From Mycobacteroides saopaulense (GTDB lineage: Bacteria; Actinomycetota; Actinomycetes; Mycobacteriales; Mycobacteriaceae): a stretch of 64,000 nt of DNA. The DNA lies in NCBI RefSeq assembly GCF_001456355.1, contig NZ_CP010271.1:3100001-3164000 (forward strand). The letters run 5' to 3'. The notes beneath the pieces were generated by a model. It was given only the letters and a program-made list of their open reading frames with translations. It had not been told where the DNA came from and made no database searches. Below are positions 1-8,505 of the stretch, piece by piece; the stretch's first letter is position 1, and every line of letters begins with the position of its first letter. Position numbers and translations under genes: made by a program.

Positions 1-1
1 C

Positions 2-805
2 TTCACCGTCGAGACCACAGGGCACATCGCCCAGGTCACCCTGATCGGGCCCGGCAAGGGCAACGCGATGGGACCCGACTTCTGGCGGGAGCTGCCGCTG
101 ATCTTCGCCGAGCTCGACGCCGACCCGCAGGTACGGGCTGTCGTGCTCGCGGCCGCCGGTTCGCACTTCAGCTACGGACTGGACCTGCCCGCCATGGCGG
201 GCACCTTCATGCCGTTGATGGCCGACAAGGCCCTGGCCAAGCCGCGCACGGACTTTCTCGATGAGATTCGGCGGCTGCAGGCTTCGGTGACCGCCGTGGC
301 CGACTGCCGTAAGCCGGTAATCGCCGCGGTGCAGGGTTGGTGCATCGGCGGCGGCGTCGACCTGATCGCCGCGGCCGATATCCGGTACGCGAGCGCCGAC
401 GCCAAGTTCAGCGTGCGCGAGGCCAAGGTCGCCATCGTCGCCGATATTGGCTCGCTGCACCGGCTTCCGCCGATCATCGGTGACGGTCACCTGCGTGAGC
501 TTGCGTTCACGGGCAAGGACATCGACGCCGCACGGGCCGAGAAGATCGGACTCGTCAACGACGTGTTCGACTCCGCCGAGGCCACGCTGGCCGCCGCGCA
601 TGCCACCGCCGCCGAGATCGCGGCCAATCCCCCGCTGGTGGTGCAGGGCGTCAAGGACGTCTTGGCACGCGAGCGTGAGAGTGTCGTCGCCGACGGCCTC
701 AAGTACGTCTCGACCTGGAACGCCGCGTTTCTGCCGTCCGAGGACCTGCAGGAAGCCATTGGGGCGGTCTTCGAGAAACGAGATCCAGACTTCAAGGGAC
801 GCTAA
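2..805 (+). CDS. Crotonase family protein, dienoyl-CoA isomerase-like (5' truncated)
   Basis: The frame is open from base 2, 22 codons before the first ATG at 68, and the upstream residues (FTVETTGHIAQVTLIGPGKG) are typical of a crotonase N-terminus, so the gene begins outside the window; 267 residues are visible. CoA-binding/oxyanion segments SHFSYGLDL and GWCIGGGVDLIAAADI are present. The segment VADIGSLHRLPPIIG matches the ECH1 type, in which the Asp of A-D-[IV]-G is a catalytic residue of delta3,5-delta2,4-dienoyl-CoA isomerase, so it probably acts on unsaturated fatty acyl-CoA in beta-oxidation. The exact substrate is inference. Its stop overlaps the convergent BluB stop by 4 bases. Confidence 0.88.
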   Translation, partial: FTVETTGHIAQVTLIGPGKGNAMGPDFWRELPLIFAELDADPQVRAVVLAAAGSHFSYGLDLPAMAGTFMPLMADKALAKPRTDFLDEIRRLQASVTAVADCRKPVIAAVQGWCIGGGVDLIAAADIRYASADAKFSVREAKVAIVADIGSLHRLPPIIGDGHLRELAFTGKDIDAARAEKIGLVNDVFDSAEATLAAAHATAAEIAANPPLVVQGVKDVLARERESVVADGLKYVSTWNAAFLPSEDLQEAIGAVFEKRDPDFKGR

Positions 806-1425
806 GCGTCCCGGTAGCGCCCCCAGTGCACGGCGTCCTCTAGAAGGCGTCCGCTGCGCCAGCCGAACCGCTCCAGATCGGGCCGCTCAGCGAATTCACG
901 CACCGGACCGACACATAACCACGCGATCGGCCGGATATGTGTTGGCGCGTCGATCAATTCGGCCAGGAACTGTTCCTCGTAGAAAGATACCCAGCCGACG
1001 CCGATCCCTTCGGTGACCGCGGCCAGCCACAGGTTCTCGATGGCGAGCACCGCGGAGAACAGGCCCGCGTCGGAAATGGTGTGCCGACCGAGGACGTGCG
1101 GGCCGCCCCGACCGTGGTCGTAGGTGACCACCACCCCGGTGCCGCTCTCGCGGATGCCCTCGATCTTGATGGGGTCGAAGGTGTTTCGCCGTTCTTCCGG
1201 AAGACTTTCGGCGAATCGGCGACGTTGCACGGCGACGTGCGCGGCGAAGTCCTCCAGCGCTTGCGGCTCACGCACCACCACGAAGTCCCACGGCTGACTG
1301 TTTCCCACGCTGGGTGCACGATGCGCGGCCTGCAGCAGCTTCAGCAAGGTTGCGTCGTCGACGACCTCTCCGGTGAACTCGGCGCGCACGTCCCGGCGGG
1401 TGGCAATGGCCTGGTAGACGTCCAT
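802..1425 (-). CDS. bluB: 5,6-dimethylbenzimidazole synthase (BluB-type flavin destructase)
   Basis: A 207-residue protein of the nitroreductase fold, BluB subfamily, which converts reduced FMN and O2 into 5,6-dimethylbenzimidazole, the lower ligand of cobalamin. Visible signatures are RRDVRAEF near the N-terminus, HRAPSVGNSQPWDF (flavin binding, about residues 35-48), DAGLFSAVLAIENLWLAA and GIGVGWVSFY in the second half. Length fits the family. The ATG at 1425 shares its A with the TGA of the upstream MetE-like gene (TGATG), suggesting coupled translation; a GTG one codon earlier is an alternative. Adjacency to a methionine synthase-like gene links it to B12/methionine metabolism. Confidence 0.9.
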   Translation of the reverse strand: MDVYQAIATRRDVRAEFTGEVVDDATLLKLLQAAHRAPSVGNSQPWDFVVVREPQALEDFAAHVAVQRRRFAESLPEERRNTFDPIKIEGIRESGTGVVVTYDHGRGGPHVLGRHTISDAGLFSAVLAIENLWLAAVTEGIGVGWVSFYEEQFLAELIDAPTHIRPIAWLCVGPVREFAERPDLERFGWRSGRLLEDAVHWGRYRDA

Positions 1426-2429
1426 CACAGCGCATCCGGGTCGGCATCGATGAGGTCGCTGACCTTACGTGTCAATTCCGTTGCCGTACGCGCCCATTGC
1501 AGATCCGTGCCGGCCAGTCCGCATCCGGCACTGATGCCGATGCGATCGCGCAGCACGGCCCGCCCGAAGCCCAGCTTGTCGGCCAGGCTTGCGGTGCGGG
1601 TTGCCAGCACATCGACCGATATCGGCACCGACGGCGCGACGGAGGGAATCACCCCGAGCACCGCCGTCTTCCCGGTGTCGAGCACCGAGGCCAGCCCGTC
1701 GAGTGCCTGCGCCTCCGTCAGGTATGCCGCGTCCACCGCGATCCCGCGGATATTGGCTCCGCGCAACAGTTCCCACGGAGGATCGGCAGCACAACAATGC
1801 ACCAGCAGTTCACCGCCCACCGCATCCGCGCACTGGTCCAACAGCGAGGTCGCGGTCGGTACGTCGACCGGATGCACCGGCGAGAACATGCTCGTCCCCG
1901 ACAGTCTGCCGTCCAGCGCGGCGGACAGAGACGGTTCATCGATCTGCACCACCACGGGAACGCCCAGCCGGCGAGACAGCGTGGCTTGATGTTGCGCCAG
2001 TCCCTCAGCCAGCGACGCCGCCAGATCGCGTACCGCTCCCGGATCGGTGATCGCACGATGGCCGTTCGGAAGTTCCAGTTGTGCGGCAAGCGTTACCGGC
2101 CCGGGGCCCTGCACCTTCACGGCGCGTTCCCCGCCTCGGTGACCGCCGCGCTCCCATTCCTCTTCCAACGCGTCCACGTCTTGATCCAGGAATCCGCGCG
2201 CCCGTCGCACCACGGCACCGGGGCGGGCGGTAGTGCGGTAGCCGGTGGGTGAGACATCCATGGCGATGTCGACCAGCAGCGCCGCGGCCCGGCCGATCAG
2301 ATCGGCTCCCACGCCGCGCGCGGGCAGCTCCACGACATGGGGCAGCGGTAGCTCGGCCACCACGATCTCGGTCGCGGCACGCACCTGTTCGCCCGGCCAG
2401 GAGCCGACACCAGTTCCCTTCGCCCACAT
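1425..2429 (-). CDS. Core-type cobalamin-independent methionine synthase (MetE C-terminal domain only)
   Basis: A 334-residue protein matching only the catalytic C-terminal barrel of MetE (full-length MetE is about 750 residues); the Rv3015c type. The zinc/homocysteine site is retained: H211 and C213 (HCCAADP) and C303 (SAGCGLAG), with the QIDEPSL motif at 162-168. Start ATG at 2429 (MWAKGTGVGSWPG) was chosen over a longer frame whose first 55 residues read into the permease; a GTG at 2435 is possible. It lies 16 bases after the permease stop and touches bluB downstream. Core MetE proteins elsewhere use methyl donors other than polyglutamyl-folate; the donor here is unknown. Confidence 0.8.
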   Translation of the reverse strand: MWAKGTGVGSWPGEQVRAATEIVVAELPLPHVVELPARGVGADLIGRAAALLVDIAMDVSPTGYRTTARPGAVVRRARGFLDQDVDALEEEWERGGHRGGERAVKVQGPGPVTLAAQLELPNGHRAITDPGAVRDLAASLAEGLAQHQATLSRRLGVPVVVQIDEPSLSAALDGRLSGTSMFSPVHPVDVPTATSLLDQCADAVGGELLVHCCAADPPWELLRGANIRGIAVDAAYLTEAQALDGLASVLDTGKTAVLGVIPSVAPSVPISVDVLATRTASLADKLGFGRAVLRDRIGISAGCGLAGTDLQWARTATELTRKVSDLIDADPDAL

Positions 2430-2445
2430 GTTCACATGCAGAACG

Positions 2446-3894
2446 TTAGGCGATGAGCGATTCGATGGGTCCCTTGGCGAAGTAGACCACGAACAATCCC
2501 GCCACCACATATAGCAGCGGATGCACGCGGCGAAGCCGAGCCCCGGGCTCCTCCGATACAACGGCGAGCACCACCCAGCTGATGAACCCGACACCGATCC
2601 CGTTGGCGATCGAATACGTGAACGGCATGGTCACCACTGTCAGGAAGCAGGGCAGCGCGTAGTCGAACCGCGTGAGGTCGATGCTGCGAAGCTGCCCGAT
2701 CATCATGGCGCCCACCACCACCAATGCCGGTGCCGCCGCCTCCAGCGGCACCACCGAGTACAGCGGTGTGAAGAACATGGCCGCCAAGAACAGCAGCCCG
2801 GTGACCACATTGGCCAGTCCGGTTCGTGCGCCCTCGGCGATACCTGACGCGGACTCGACGAACACCGTGTTGGAAGACGAGGAGGAGACACCGCCGACGA
2901 CCGCGCCCACGCCTTCGACGGTCAGCGCCCGCCCGATCCCGGGCAGCGTGCCGCGCTCGTCGGCCAGACCGGCCTCTTTCCCCAAACCGGTCATGGTGCC
3001 CATCGCGTCGAAGAAATTCGAGAGCACCAGCGCGAACACCAACACCGTCGCCGACAGGACGCCCACCCGGGTGAAGGCACCGAACACGTCCACCTGTCCG
3101 AGCAGGCTGAGATCCGGCAGGCCGCCCGCGGATGACGGCCAATCCGGCACCGTGAGATTCCAGCCCTTGGTGTCGGCGGGCTGTGCGCCGCGCTCGGTCA
3201 ACGCCTGGGCGATCATGGACACCACGGTCATGACCACGATGCCGATGAGCAGACCACCACGAACCTTGCGCACCACCAGGGTTCCCATCAACAGCACACC
3301 CGCGGCGAAGATCAGCGTCGGAACGGTGGCCACCGAGTTGTCGATGCCCAGTCCCACCGGCACCGTGGTGTTCGCAGCGTCCGGGATCCGTCGTACGAAT
3401 CCCGCGTCGACGAACCCGATGAAGGCGATGAAGCACCCGATTCCCGCGGCTATCGCCGCCTTCAGCTCGTCGGGAATGGCATGGAACACCGCCGTCCGAA
3501 AACCCGAAATACCCAGCGCCACAATGACCAGACCGTCGACGATGACCAATCCCATGGCCTCGGGCCAGCTCATCTGAGAGGCGAACGAGACCGCAAGCAG
3601 ACTGTTGATGCCCAACCCCGCGGCAAGCGCGAAGGGGTAATTGGCGATGAATCCGAACAGGATCGACATCACTCCGGCGGCCAGCGCCGTGACCGCCGCT
3701 ACCTGCCCCACCGGCAGTACTTGACCCAGCACGTCGGCGTTGTGATTGCGACCCGGTTCGCCGCCGATGATCAGCGGATTGAGCACCACGATGTAGGCCA
3801 TCGCGAAGAAGGTGACGATCCCGCCGCGAACTTCTCGCCCTACCGTCGACTGCCGTTCGGTTATCCGGAAGAACCGGTCGAGGAGCGCAGCCAT
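2446..3894 (-). CDS. NCS2/AzgA-type purine permease
   Basis: A 482-residue integral membrane protein of the AzgA branch of NCS2 nucleobase transporters, which import adenine, guanine or hypoxanthine with protons. The N-terminus VRGGIVTFFAMAYIVVLNPLII, the NPFA-like segment FIANYPFALAAGLGIN, the FFDAMGTMTG motif and the SSSSSNTVFVESASGIAEG stretch are diagnostic for AzgA proteins. About 12 to 14 hydrophobic segments are spread along the chain. First gene of a probable minus-strand operon with the MetE-like gene and bluB. Substrate is inferred from the subfamily. Confidence 0.88.
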   Translation of the reverse strand: MAALLDRFFRITERQSTVGREVRGGIVTFFAMAYIVVLNPLIIGGEPGRNHNADVLGQVLPVGQVAAVTALAAGVMSILFGFIANYPFALAAGLGINSLLAVSFASQMSWPEAMGLVIVDGLVIVALGISGFRTAVFHAIPDELKAAIAAGIGCFIAFIGFVDAGFVRRIPDAANTTVPVGLGIDNSVATVPTLIFAAGVLLMGTLVVRKVRGGLLIGIVVMTVVSMIAQALTERGAQPADTKGWNLTVPDWPSSAGGLPDLSLLGQVDVFGAFTRVGVLSATVLVFALVLSNFFDAMGTMTGLGKEAGLADERGTLPGIGRALTVEGVGAVVGGVSSSSSNTVFVESASGIAEGARTGLANVVTGLLFLAAMFFTPLYSVVPLEAAAPALVVVGAMMIGQLRSIDLTRFDYALPCFLTVVTMPFTYSIANGIGVGFISWVVLAVVSEEPGARLRRVHPLLYVVAGLFVVYFAKGPIESLIA

Positions 3895-4031
3895 AGCCGT
3901 TGAACGTACAGGCCGTGGCTACCTGCCGCCCGCCCGAACCCCTCTCCGGAGCCACTCGGCGAAGGGACTTTCCCACCGCAGATCGAGGACCTTGGTCACT
4001 TGAGGCAGCCGCGGGTCGCTAGGTCCAATGT

Positions 4032-4054
4032 ATCTGTCACTTTCAGACACAGAT
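4032..4054. promoter_or_regulatory. Candidate operator upstream of desA1-like gene
   Basis: Inverted repeat ATCTGT (4032-4037) and ACAGAT (4049-4054) separated by 11 bases, with inner GTC/GAC arms. It lies 27 bases before the desaturase ATG, where a repressor would act. Mycobacterial desA1/desA2 are known targets of the TetR-like MadR; whether this is its site is inference. Confidence 0.45.
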
Positions 4055-4080
4055 ATCCAGCCGAACCGAGGACCTCACTC

Positions 4081-5082
4081 ATGCCGCAGAAGGAATTCAC
4101 CGACCTTGAGCTCCTACACGAGCTCGAACCCGTGGTCGAGGAGAACACCCACCGCCACCTCGGCGTCTTCAAAGACTGGAATCCGCACGACTACATCCCC
4201 TGGTCCGAGGGCAAGAACTACAAGGCCCTGGGCGGGCAGGACTGGGATCCCGAGCAGTGCAAGCTCTCCGAAGTCGCCAAGATCGCCATGGTCACCAATC
4301 TGCTGACCGAGGACAATCTGCCCTCGTATCACCGCGAGATTGCAATGAACTTCACCATGGACGGGCCGTGGGGCACCTGGGTCAATCGCTGGACGGCAGA
4401 AGAACAACGACACAGCATCGCCATCCGCGACTACCTCGTCGTCACCCGTTCGGTCGACCCGATCGAACTGGAGAAGTTGCGCGTGGAGCAGATGACCCGC
4501 GGCTTCTCCCCGGGCCAGAACCGCCAAGGCGGCGACCAGATGTTCGCCGACAGCCTCTTCGACTCGGTGGCCTACGTGTCATTTCAGGAGTTGGCCACCC
4601 GCGTCTCGCACCGCAACACGGGAGTCGCCTGCGCCGAGCCCATCGCCCAGGAACTCCTCAAGCACATCTCCAATGACGAGAACCTGCACATGATCTTCTA
4701 CCGCAACATGGTCGCGGCCGGTCTCGAGATCGCACCCAACCAGGCGGTGAAGTCGATCCACAAGGTGCTCGACAACTTCACCATGCCCGGCTACACGATT
4801 CCCGGATTCCGCCGCAACGCGGTCACCATCGCCACCGGCGGCGTCTACGACCCCCAGTTGCACCTGGCCGAGGTGGTACAGCCGGTGCTGCGCAAGTGGC
4901 GCATCTTCGAGCGCGACGACATCAACGGCGACGGCGAGTGGTACCGCGAGGACCTCGACCGCATCATCACCGACCTGAAGAAGACCGCCTCCGACTTCGA
5001 GGAGGTCAAGGCCAAGTACCTGGAGCGCCAGGCCAGGCGTGCCGAGCGCAAGACGGCGAAGGCAGCGGTTTCGATCGCCTGA
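4081..5082 (+). CDS. desA1: Acyl-ACP desaturase, DesA1-like
   Basis: A 333-residue soluble di-iron desaturase of the plant stearoyl-ACP desaturase type, implicated in mycobacteria in desaturation of the meromycolate chain bound to AcpM. Iron ligands are visible: E77 (TEDNLP), E108-x2-H111 (AEEQRHS), E170 (FQELATRVSH) and E200-x2-H203 (DENLHM). It matches the M. tuberculosis Rv0824c type along its length (LLHELEPVVE, NPHDYIPWS, GGQDWDP, FSPGQN). ATG 4081 was preferred to an upstream in-frame start because CGAGGA sits about 10 bases before it and homology begins there. A palindrome lies just upstream. Confidence 0.93.
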   Translation: MPQKEFTDLELLHELEPVVEENTHRHLGVFKDWNPHDYIPWSEGKNYKALGGQDWDPEQCKLSEVAKIAMVTNLLTEDNLPSYHREIAMNFTMDGPWGTWVNRWTAEEQRHSIAIRDYLVVTRSVDPIELEKLRVEQMTRGFSPGQNRQGGDQMFADSLFDSVAYVSFQELATRVSHRNTGVACAEPIAQELLKHISNDENLHMIFYRNMVAAGLEIAPNQAVKSIHKVLDNFTMPGYTIPGFRRNAVTIATGGVYDPQLHLAEVVQPVLRKWRIFERDDINGDGEWYREDLDRIITDLKKTASDFEEVKAKYLERQARRAERKTAKAAVSIA

Positions 5083-5191
5083 CGCATGAACCAGCTCCCC
5101 CTCTCCGTAACGTTGACGTGGGCAAACGGCGATAGGTCGTTCAGTACCATTGATCGGGGCCATCTTCCGGCCGGCGGGGAGGAGAGGAAAC

Positions 5192-6055
5192 ATGCGCGCG
5201 CTCAGGACGCTCTCAACGGTGCTCGGCCTGGCCACTGTGGTGGCCGCGACGGTGAGCGGCCCGTCGATCGCTTCGGCCGAGCCCGCCACAGGTGCCCAGC
5301 TGGTCGCGATCGGCGATTCGTTCATGGCCGCGGGTTCCAACGCCGCCGCAATCACTGGTCCCGTCGGCACCGCGTGCAACCAGGCGACCGACAACGTGGC
5401 GCATCTGGTGGCCTCCTCGTTCCCGCAAATGACCTTCGCCGACTACTCCTGTGTGGGCGCACTATCCACCGACGTCTACACCCCGTCTACCCGGGGCCCG
5501 CAGAACACGGGTCTGTCCCCCGCCACCAAGGTCGCGATCGTGTCCATCGGCGGCAACGACGCCGGATTCGAGCAGATCGCCACCGACTGTCTGTTCGCAT
5601 TGAGCTGCCCGCCGGAGAGGAAGGCACAGTTCGCCGCCAACGTGTCCTCGGTGGGCCCGAAACTGACCGGCGCGTACGCGGCGATCCGCCAGGCGGCACC
5701 AAACGCGCGCGTCTTCACCGTCGGCTACCTGCCGATCCTGCCCCCGGACGCCAAGGGCTGTCTGGTCGGGCTCATCAACACCCAAGAGACCATCACCTTC
5801 CTCAACGGCCTACAGCGCCAACTGAACGACACGATCGTGGCCGAATCCGCGAAGGCGGGGTTCACCCCGGTAATCCCGGCTACCAGCAGCGACCACAGCG
5901 TGTGCGCCGCCGACTTCCAGCGCTATGTGTCGATGACGGGCACCGGCGCCGGCGATGAGGGAATTCCCATGCACCCCACCGCACCCGGGCGCCAGTACGT
6001 CGCCGAACGTGTCGCGATCGCCATGCGTGCGGCCGGCCTGCCGTCCACTTCCTGA
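5192..6055 (+). CDS. Secreted SGNH/GDSL hydrolase
   Basis: A 287-residue secreted esterase/lipase-like protein. Residues 1-29 form a Sec signal peptide (MRALRT, hydrophobic LSTVLGLATVVAATVSG, ending SIASAE). SGNH blocks are clear: GDSF with nucleophile Ser43, GGNDAGF, and the C-terminal HPTAPGRQY carrying the catalytic His. Several Cys residues fit disulphides in an exported protein. ATG 5192 follows a strong GGAGAGG at 5181-5187; an earlier start at 5150 would bury the signal peptide. Substrate is not predictable from sequence. Confidence 0.88.
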   Translation: MRALRTLSTVLGLATVVAATVSGPSIASAEPATGAQLVAIGDSFMAAGSNAAAITGPVGTACNQATDNVAHLVASSFPQMTFADYSCVGALSTDVYTPSTRGPQNTGLSPATKVAIVSIGGNDAGFEQIATDCLFALSCPPERKAQFAANVSSVGPKLTGAYAAIRQAAPNARVFTVGYLPILPPDAKGCLVGLINTQETITFLNGLQRQLNDTIVAESAKAGFTPVIPATSSDHSVCAADFQRYVSMTGTGAGDEGIPMHPTAPGRQYVAERVAIAMRAAGLPSTS

Positions 6056-6059
6056 CACG

Positions 6060-6440
6060 TCAGGCAGAGGCCGCCTGAAACGCCGCCGTCATCGTGTTCA
6101 TGTCGAAGTAGTCGCGCCACGCGTGGATCTTGCCATCGGCGATCTCGAAGATTCCCATGACAGGCAACGGGACTCGCACCCCGTTGACACGCAGCGTATC
6201 GGTGCGCTCGTTCATGACGACATTGCCCGCGCAGACTTGGCGATGGATCTCGAAATCGATGCCCTCCATCGCGGCGGACCATCCCCTGATGAGCGTTGCG
6301 ATAGCTTCCCGGCCCACCGCCGGTTCCATCGGAATATTGTGGTAGACAGAGTCTTCGGTAAAAAACGCGATCATGCGTTCCACATCCATCGCCGCCCACA
6401 GACCACAGAACTCACGCACGATCTCGCCATTGCTACTCAC
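6060..6440 (-). CDS. NTF2-fold protein of the limonene-1,2-epoxide hydrolase type
   Basis: A 126-residue protein resembling the limonene-1,2-epoxide hydrolase domain. It shows the MIAFFTEDSVYHNIPMEPAVG start, the RTDTLRVNG strand and the GIFEIADGKIHAWRDYFDM end typical of that family, with Asp/Arg residues able to form the hydrolase triad. The start is GTG at 6440, overlapping the TGA of the upstream dehydrogenase by four bases (GTGA), so the two are translationally coupled and probably act on the same compound. An NTF2-like protein without hydrolase activity is the alternative. Confidence 0.75.
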   Translation of the reverse strand: MSSNGEIVREFCGLWAAMDVERMIAFFTEDSVYHNIPMEPAVGREAIATLIRGWSAAMEGIDFEIHRQVCAGNVVMNERTDTLRVNGVRVPLPVMGIFEIADGKIHAWRDYFDMNTMTAAFQAASA

Positions 6441-7582
6441 TTCGCGCCGCCCACCAGACGGCTGTCCGGGGAGAGCCCTGGTTCGACGTCCATCAGCCCT
6501 ACTCCGGTGATGATGGGAAGATCCAACACCGACAACAGTCCCGGCTTCGCGGCATAGACGGCGGGAATCGCGTTCACCATGTGCGCCGCCCCGGCGATAC
6601 GGGCACCGAGGTCATGATCGTGGTCTTCGGCCAGCTCAAGCTCGCAGACAATATCCGGAGATCCCTTGATCTCGACGCGATAGACACCCTGACCGCTGGC
6701 GCCGCCAAAGCCGAAATCACTTGGCGCCATCGATATCCGGGGCTGCGGCCAATGCGGCGCCAGGTCGTCGTGCATACGGCTGACGTGGTCGACGACAATC
6801 GTTCGCCCGCCGTCGACATGGCCGGTGAGGGTCGAGCGCATCGCGCCAACGGTTCCGGCCTCGATGCGGCCCGTGGGTGTGTCGAAGGACTCTTCGACGA
6901 CCAGGCGCTCGACATCTTCCTCGAGCCGATCGATCTCACAACCCAGGCCGTGGGCTATCTGATGCACGACAGGTCCCCACCCGAACGTGAAAACGCCCTC
7001 CGTGGCGGCGAACGCCTCGAACTCGGGAGGCTTGCCGAATCCGAGAATCTCGTAGACCGCACCCTTCTCCGGATACGTGGCGTAGTTGAATATCTCGGTC
7101 ACCCGGACCGATCGGATGGTGCGCGAGACCCCCGACAGCACCAGCGGCAGCACATCATTCGCGAAGCCCGTATCGATACCGGTTGTGAAAAAGGATGATC
7201 CGCCCGCTGCGGCGGCATCGGCAAGGGGCTGAGTCAACGCGTCGTCCACGGCCTCGGGATAGACCAGGGGCACCACCGAGCACGACACCACATTCTTGCC
7301 CGCACGCAGGAGCGAGGCCATGTCCGCGATGGCTTCGAGGGGACGCACATTGGCCGCCGCCGCGTAGACCACCACGTCGGCGTCGCCCTGGATGAGCGTC
7401 TCAGCGTCGGCGGTCGCGAGGACCCCCACGGGGTACGTTCCGCACAGCTCTCCGGCGTCCCGGCCGATCTTGGCCTCGCTGTGCACCACCACATCGGTCA
7501 GAGCCAAGTCCGGGTGGTCGATCACCGCGCGCAGCGCGACCACACCCATCGAACCCGGCCCCCATACGCCGACCTTGATCAT
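6437..7582 (-). CDS. DapB-like NAD(P)-dependent dehydrogenase
   Basis: A 381-residue Rossmann-fold protein similar to dihydrodipicolinate reductase and 2,4-diaminopentanoate dehydrogenase. The nucleotide-binding loop is GVWGPGSMG at the N-terminus, followed by VVVYAAAANVRPLE and a DapB_C-like second half (FFTTGIDTGFANDVLPL). ATG 7582 is preceded by GGAGG, so it was preferred to a 30-residue longer frame. Because lysine biosynthetic DapB is usually about 245 residues, this is probably a catabolic relative. It forms a two-gene operon with the epoxide-hydrolase-type gene and is divergent from an IclR regulator. Confidence 0.72.
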   Translation of the reverse strand: MIKVGVWGPGSMGVVALRAVIDHPDLALTDVVVHSEAKIGRDAGELCGTYPVGVLATADAETLIQGDADVVVYAAAANVRPLEAIADMASLLRAGKNVVSCSVVPLVYPEAVDDALTQPLADAAAAGGSSFFTTGIDTGFANDVLPLVLSGVSRTIRSVRVTEIFNYATYPEKGAVYEILGFGKPPEFEAFAATEGVFTFGWGPVVHQIAHGLGCEIDRLEEDVERLVVEESFDTPTGRIEAGTVGAMRSTLTGHVDGGRTIVVDHVSRMHDDLAPHWPQPRISMAPSDFGFGGASGQGVYRVEIKGSPDIVCELELAEDHDHDLGARIAGAAHMVNAIPAVYAAKPGLLSVLDLPIITGVGLMDVEPGLSPDSRLVGGAK

Positions 7583-7646
7583 GATCCTCCTAATATTTAG
7601 AGTGGGTTCGAAATAATCGGAGGGATCGTAGAGAGGAGGCCGCACG
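7583..7646. promoter_or_regulatory. Divergent promoter/operator between DapB-like gene and iclR-type gene
   Basis: A 64-base AT-rich spacer separates the two start codons. It contains an imperfect palindrome CTAATATTTAG (7590-7600), the palindrome TTCGAA (7607-7612), and roughly inverted ATATTT (7593-7598) and AAATAA (7611-7616). The IclR protein likely binds here; the exact operator is inference. Confidence 0.45.
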
Positions 7647-8504
7647 GTGTCAACGGTGAAATCGCCGCCCACTCAAAGGGTCGTCGATGTCATTACTGCA
7701 CTGGCCAATTCGCCGGCGGCAAGCACGTTGACCGAGTTGGCGCGAGCCTGTGGGATCACCACCTCGACCTGCTCACTGCTCCTTCATGACCTTGAGCAAC
7801 GCGGCTGGGTGCACCGACGCGAGGACCGTCGCTATGCGCTCGGCGCCGGACTACTTCCGGTGGTCCATGGCCTGCGGCGACAGCACCCCCTGCTGGACAA
7901 GGGCCGCGACGCACTGCTGTACCTGCACGAGCAGCTGGGTGCGGCATGCTCACTGTCGAAGATCGGCACCAAGAATCTCGCGGTGCTCGACTCGGTGGGG
8001 CACCCAAGCGATACCGCCCACGACTTGGGACAGCGATTTCCCATCGACCCCCCATTCGGCTTGGTGGCCATGGCATGGCGCGACCAACCCGCCATCGAGC
8101 AGTGGCTACGCCAGGTCGAGCCACGACTGACCCGAGCGGACATCGACCGGCATGTGCGTGTTCTCGCCGACATTCGGGACCGCGGCTACGGGGCATGGCG
8201 ATTCGACGACGATCATCCCGGGCTGCACGAGCGGTTGGCGGCCATGCTGGAATCGGTCGACTCGACGCCCCTCCTCGCACGACAGCTCACCACACTCATG
8301 ACCATCGTGAGCCTGCAATCGGTCACCGCGACGCTCGAAAGTTCCCTCTCAACAACCGAATTCGTAGTAGTTCCAATATTCGGGCGAGACCGACAACCCG
8401 AGTATCAGATTCAAATCCATCTAGGCCAGGACAACGCGCTCTCACTGGAGCATCTCGACGAAACCCTGCGGTACGTTCAGGCGCGGCTCGTACCCGCGCT
8501 GTGA
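7647..8504 (+). CDS. IclR-family transcriptional regulator
   Basis: A 285-residue regulator with an N-terminal winged helix-turn-helix (about residues 8-65: TQRVVDVITALAN, LTELARACGITTSTCSLLLHDLEQRGWVHR) and a ligand-binding half in which an IclR-type effector domain is recognisable (LHEQLGAACSLSKIG, VRVLADIRDRGYGAWR). Start is GTG 7647 with AGAGAGGAGG upstream. It is divergent from the DapB-like/epoxide-hydrolase-type operon, the usual arrangement for an IclR regulator controlling a small catabolic operon. The inducer is unknown. Confidence 0.85.
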   Translation: MSTVKSPPTQRVVDVITALANSPAASTLTELARACGITTSTCSLLLHDLEQRGWVHRREDRRYALGAGLLPVVHGLRRQHPLLDKGRDALLYLHEQLGAACSLSKIGTKNLAVLDSVGHPSDTAHDLGQRFPIDPPFGLVAMAWRDQPAIEQWLRQVEPRLTRADIDRHVRVLADIRDRGYGAWRFDDDHPGLHERLAAMLESVDSTPLLARQLTTLMTIVSLQSVTATLESSLSTTEFVVVPIFGRDRQPEYQIQIHLGQDNALSLEHLDETLRYVQARLVPAL

Positions 8505-8505
8505 A

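Noticed and set aside
937..1989. A 350-codon plus-strand frame across bluB and the MetE-like gene
   Set aside because: It spans two recognisable minus-strand genes and has no family features.
2432..3976. A 514-codon minus-strand frame over the permease
   Set aside because: It overlaps the AzgA permease in another frame and reads as Arg/Gly-rich non-protein sequence; the permease frame has membrane helices and motifs.
7591..7617. Intrinsic terminator or riboswitch before the DapB-like gene
   Set aside because: The AT-rich symmetry is short and weak and the whole spacer is 64 bases, which fits an operator better than a structured leader.
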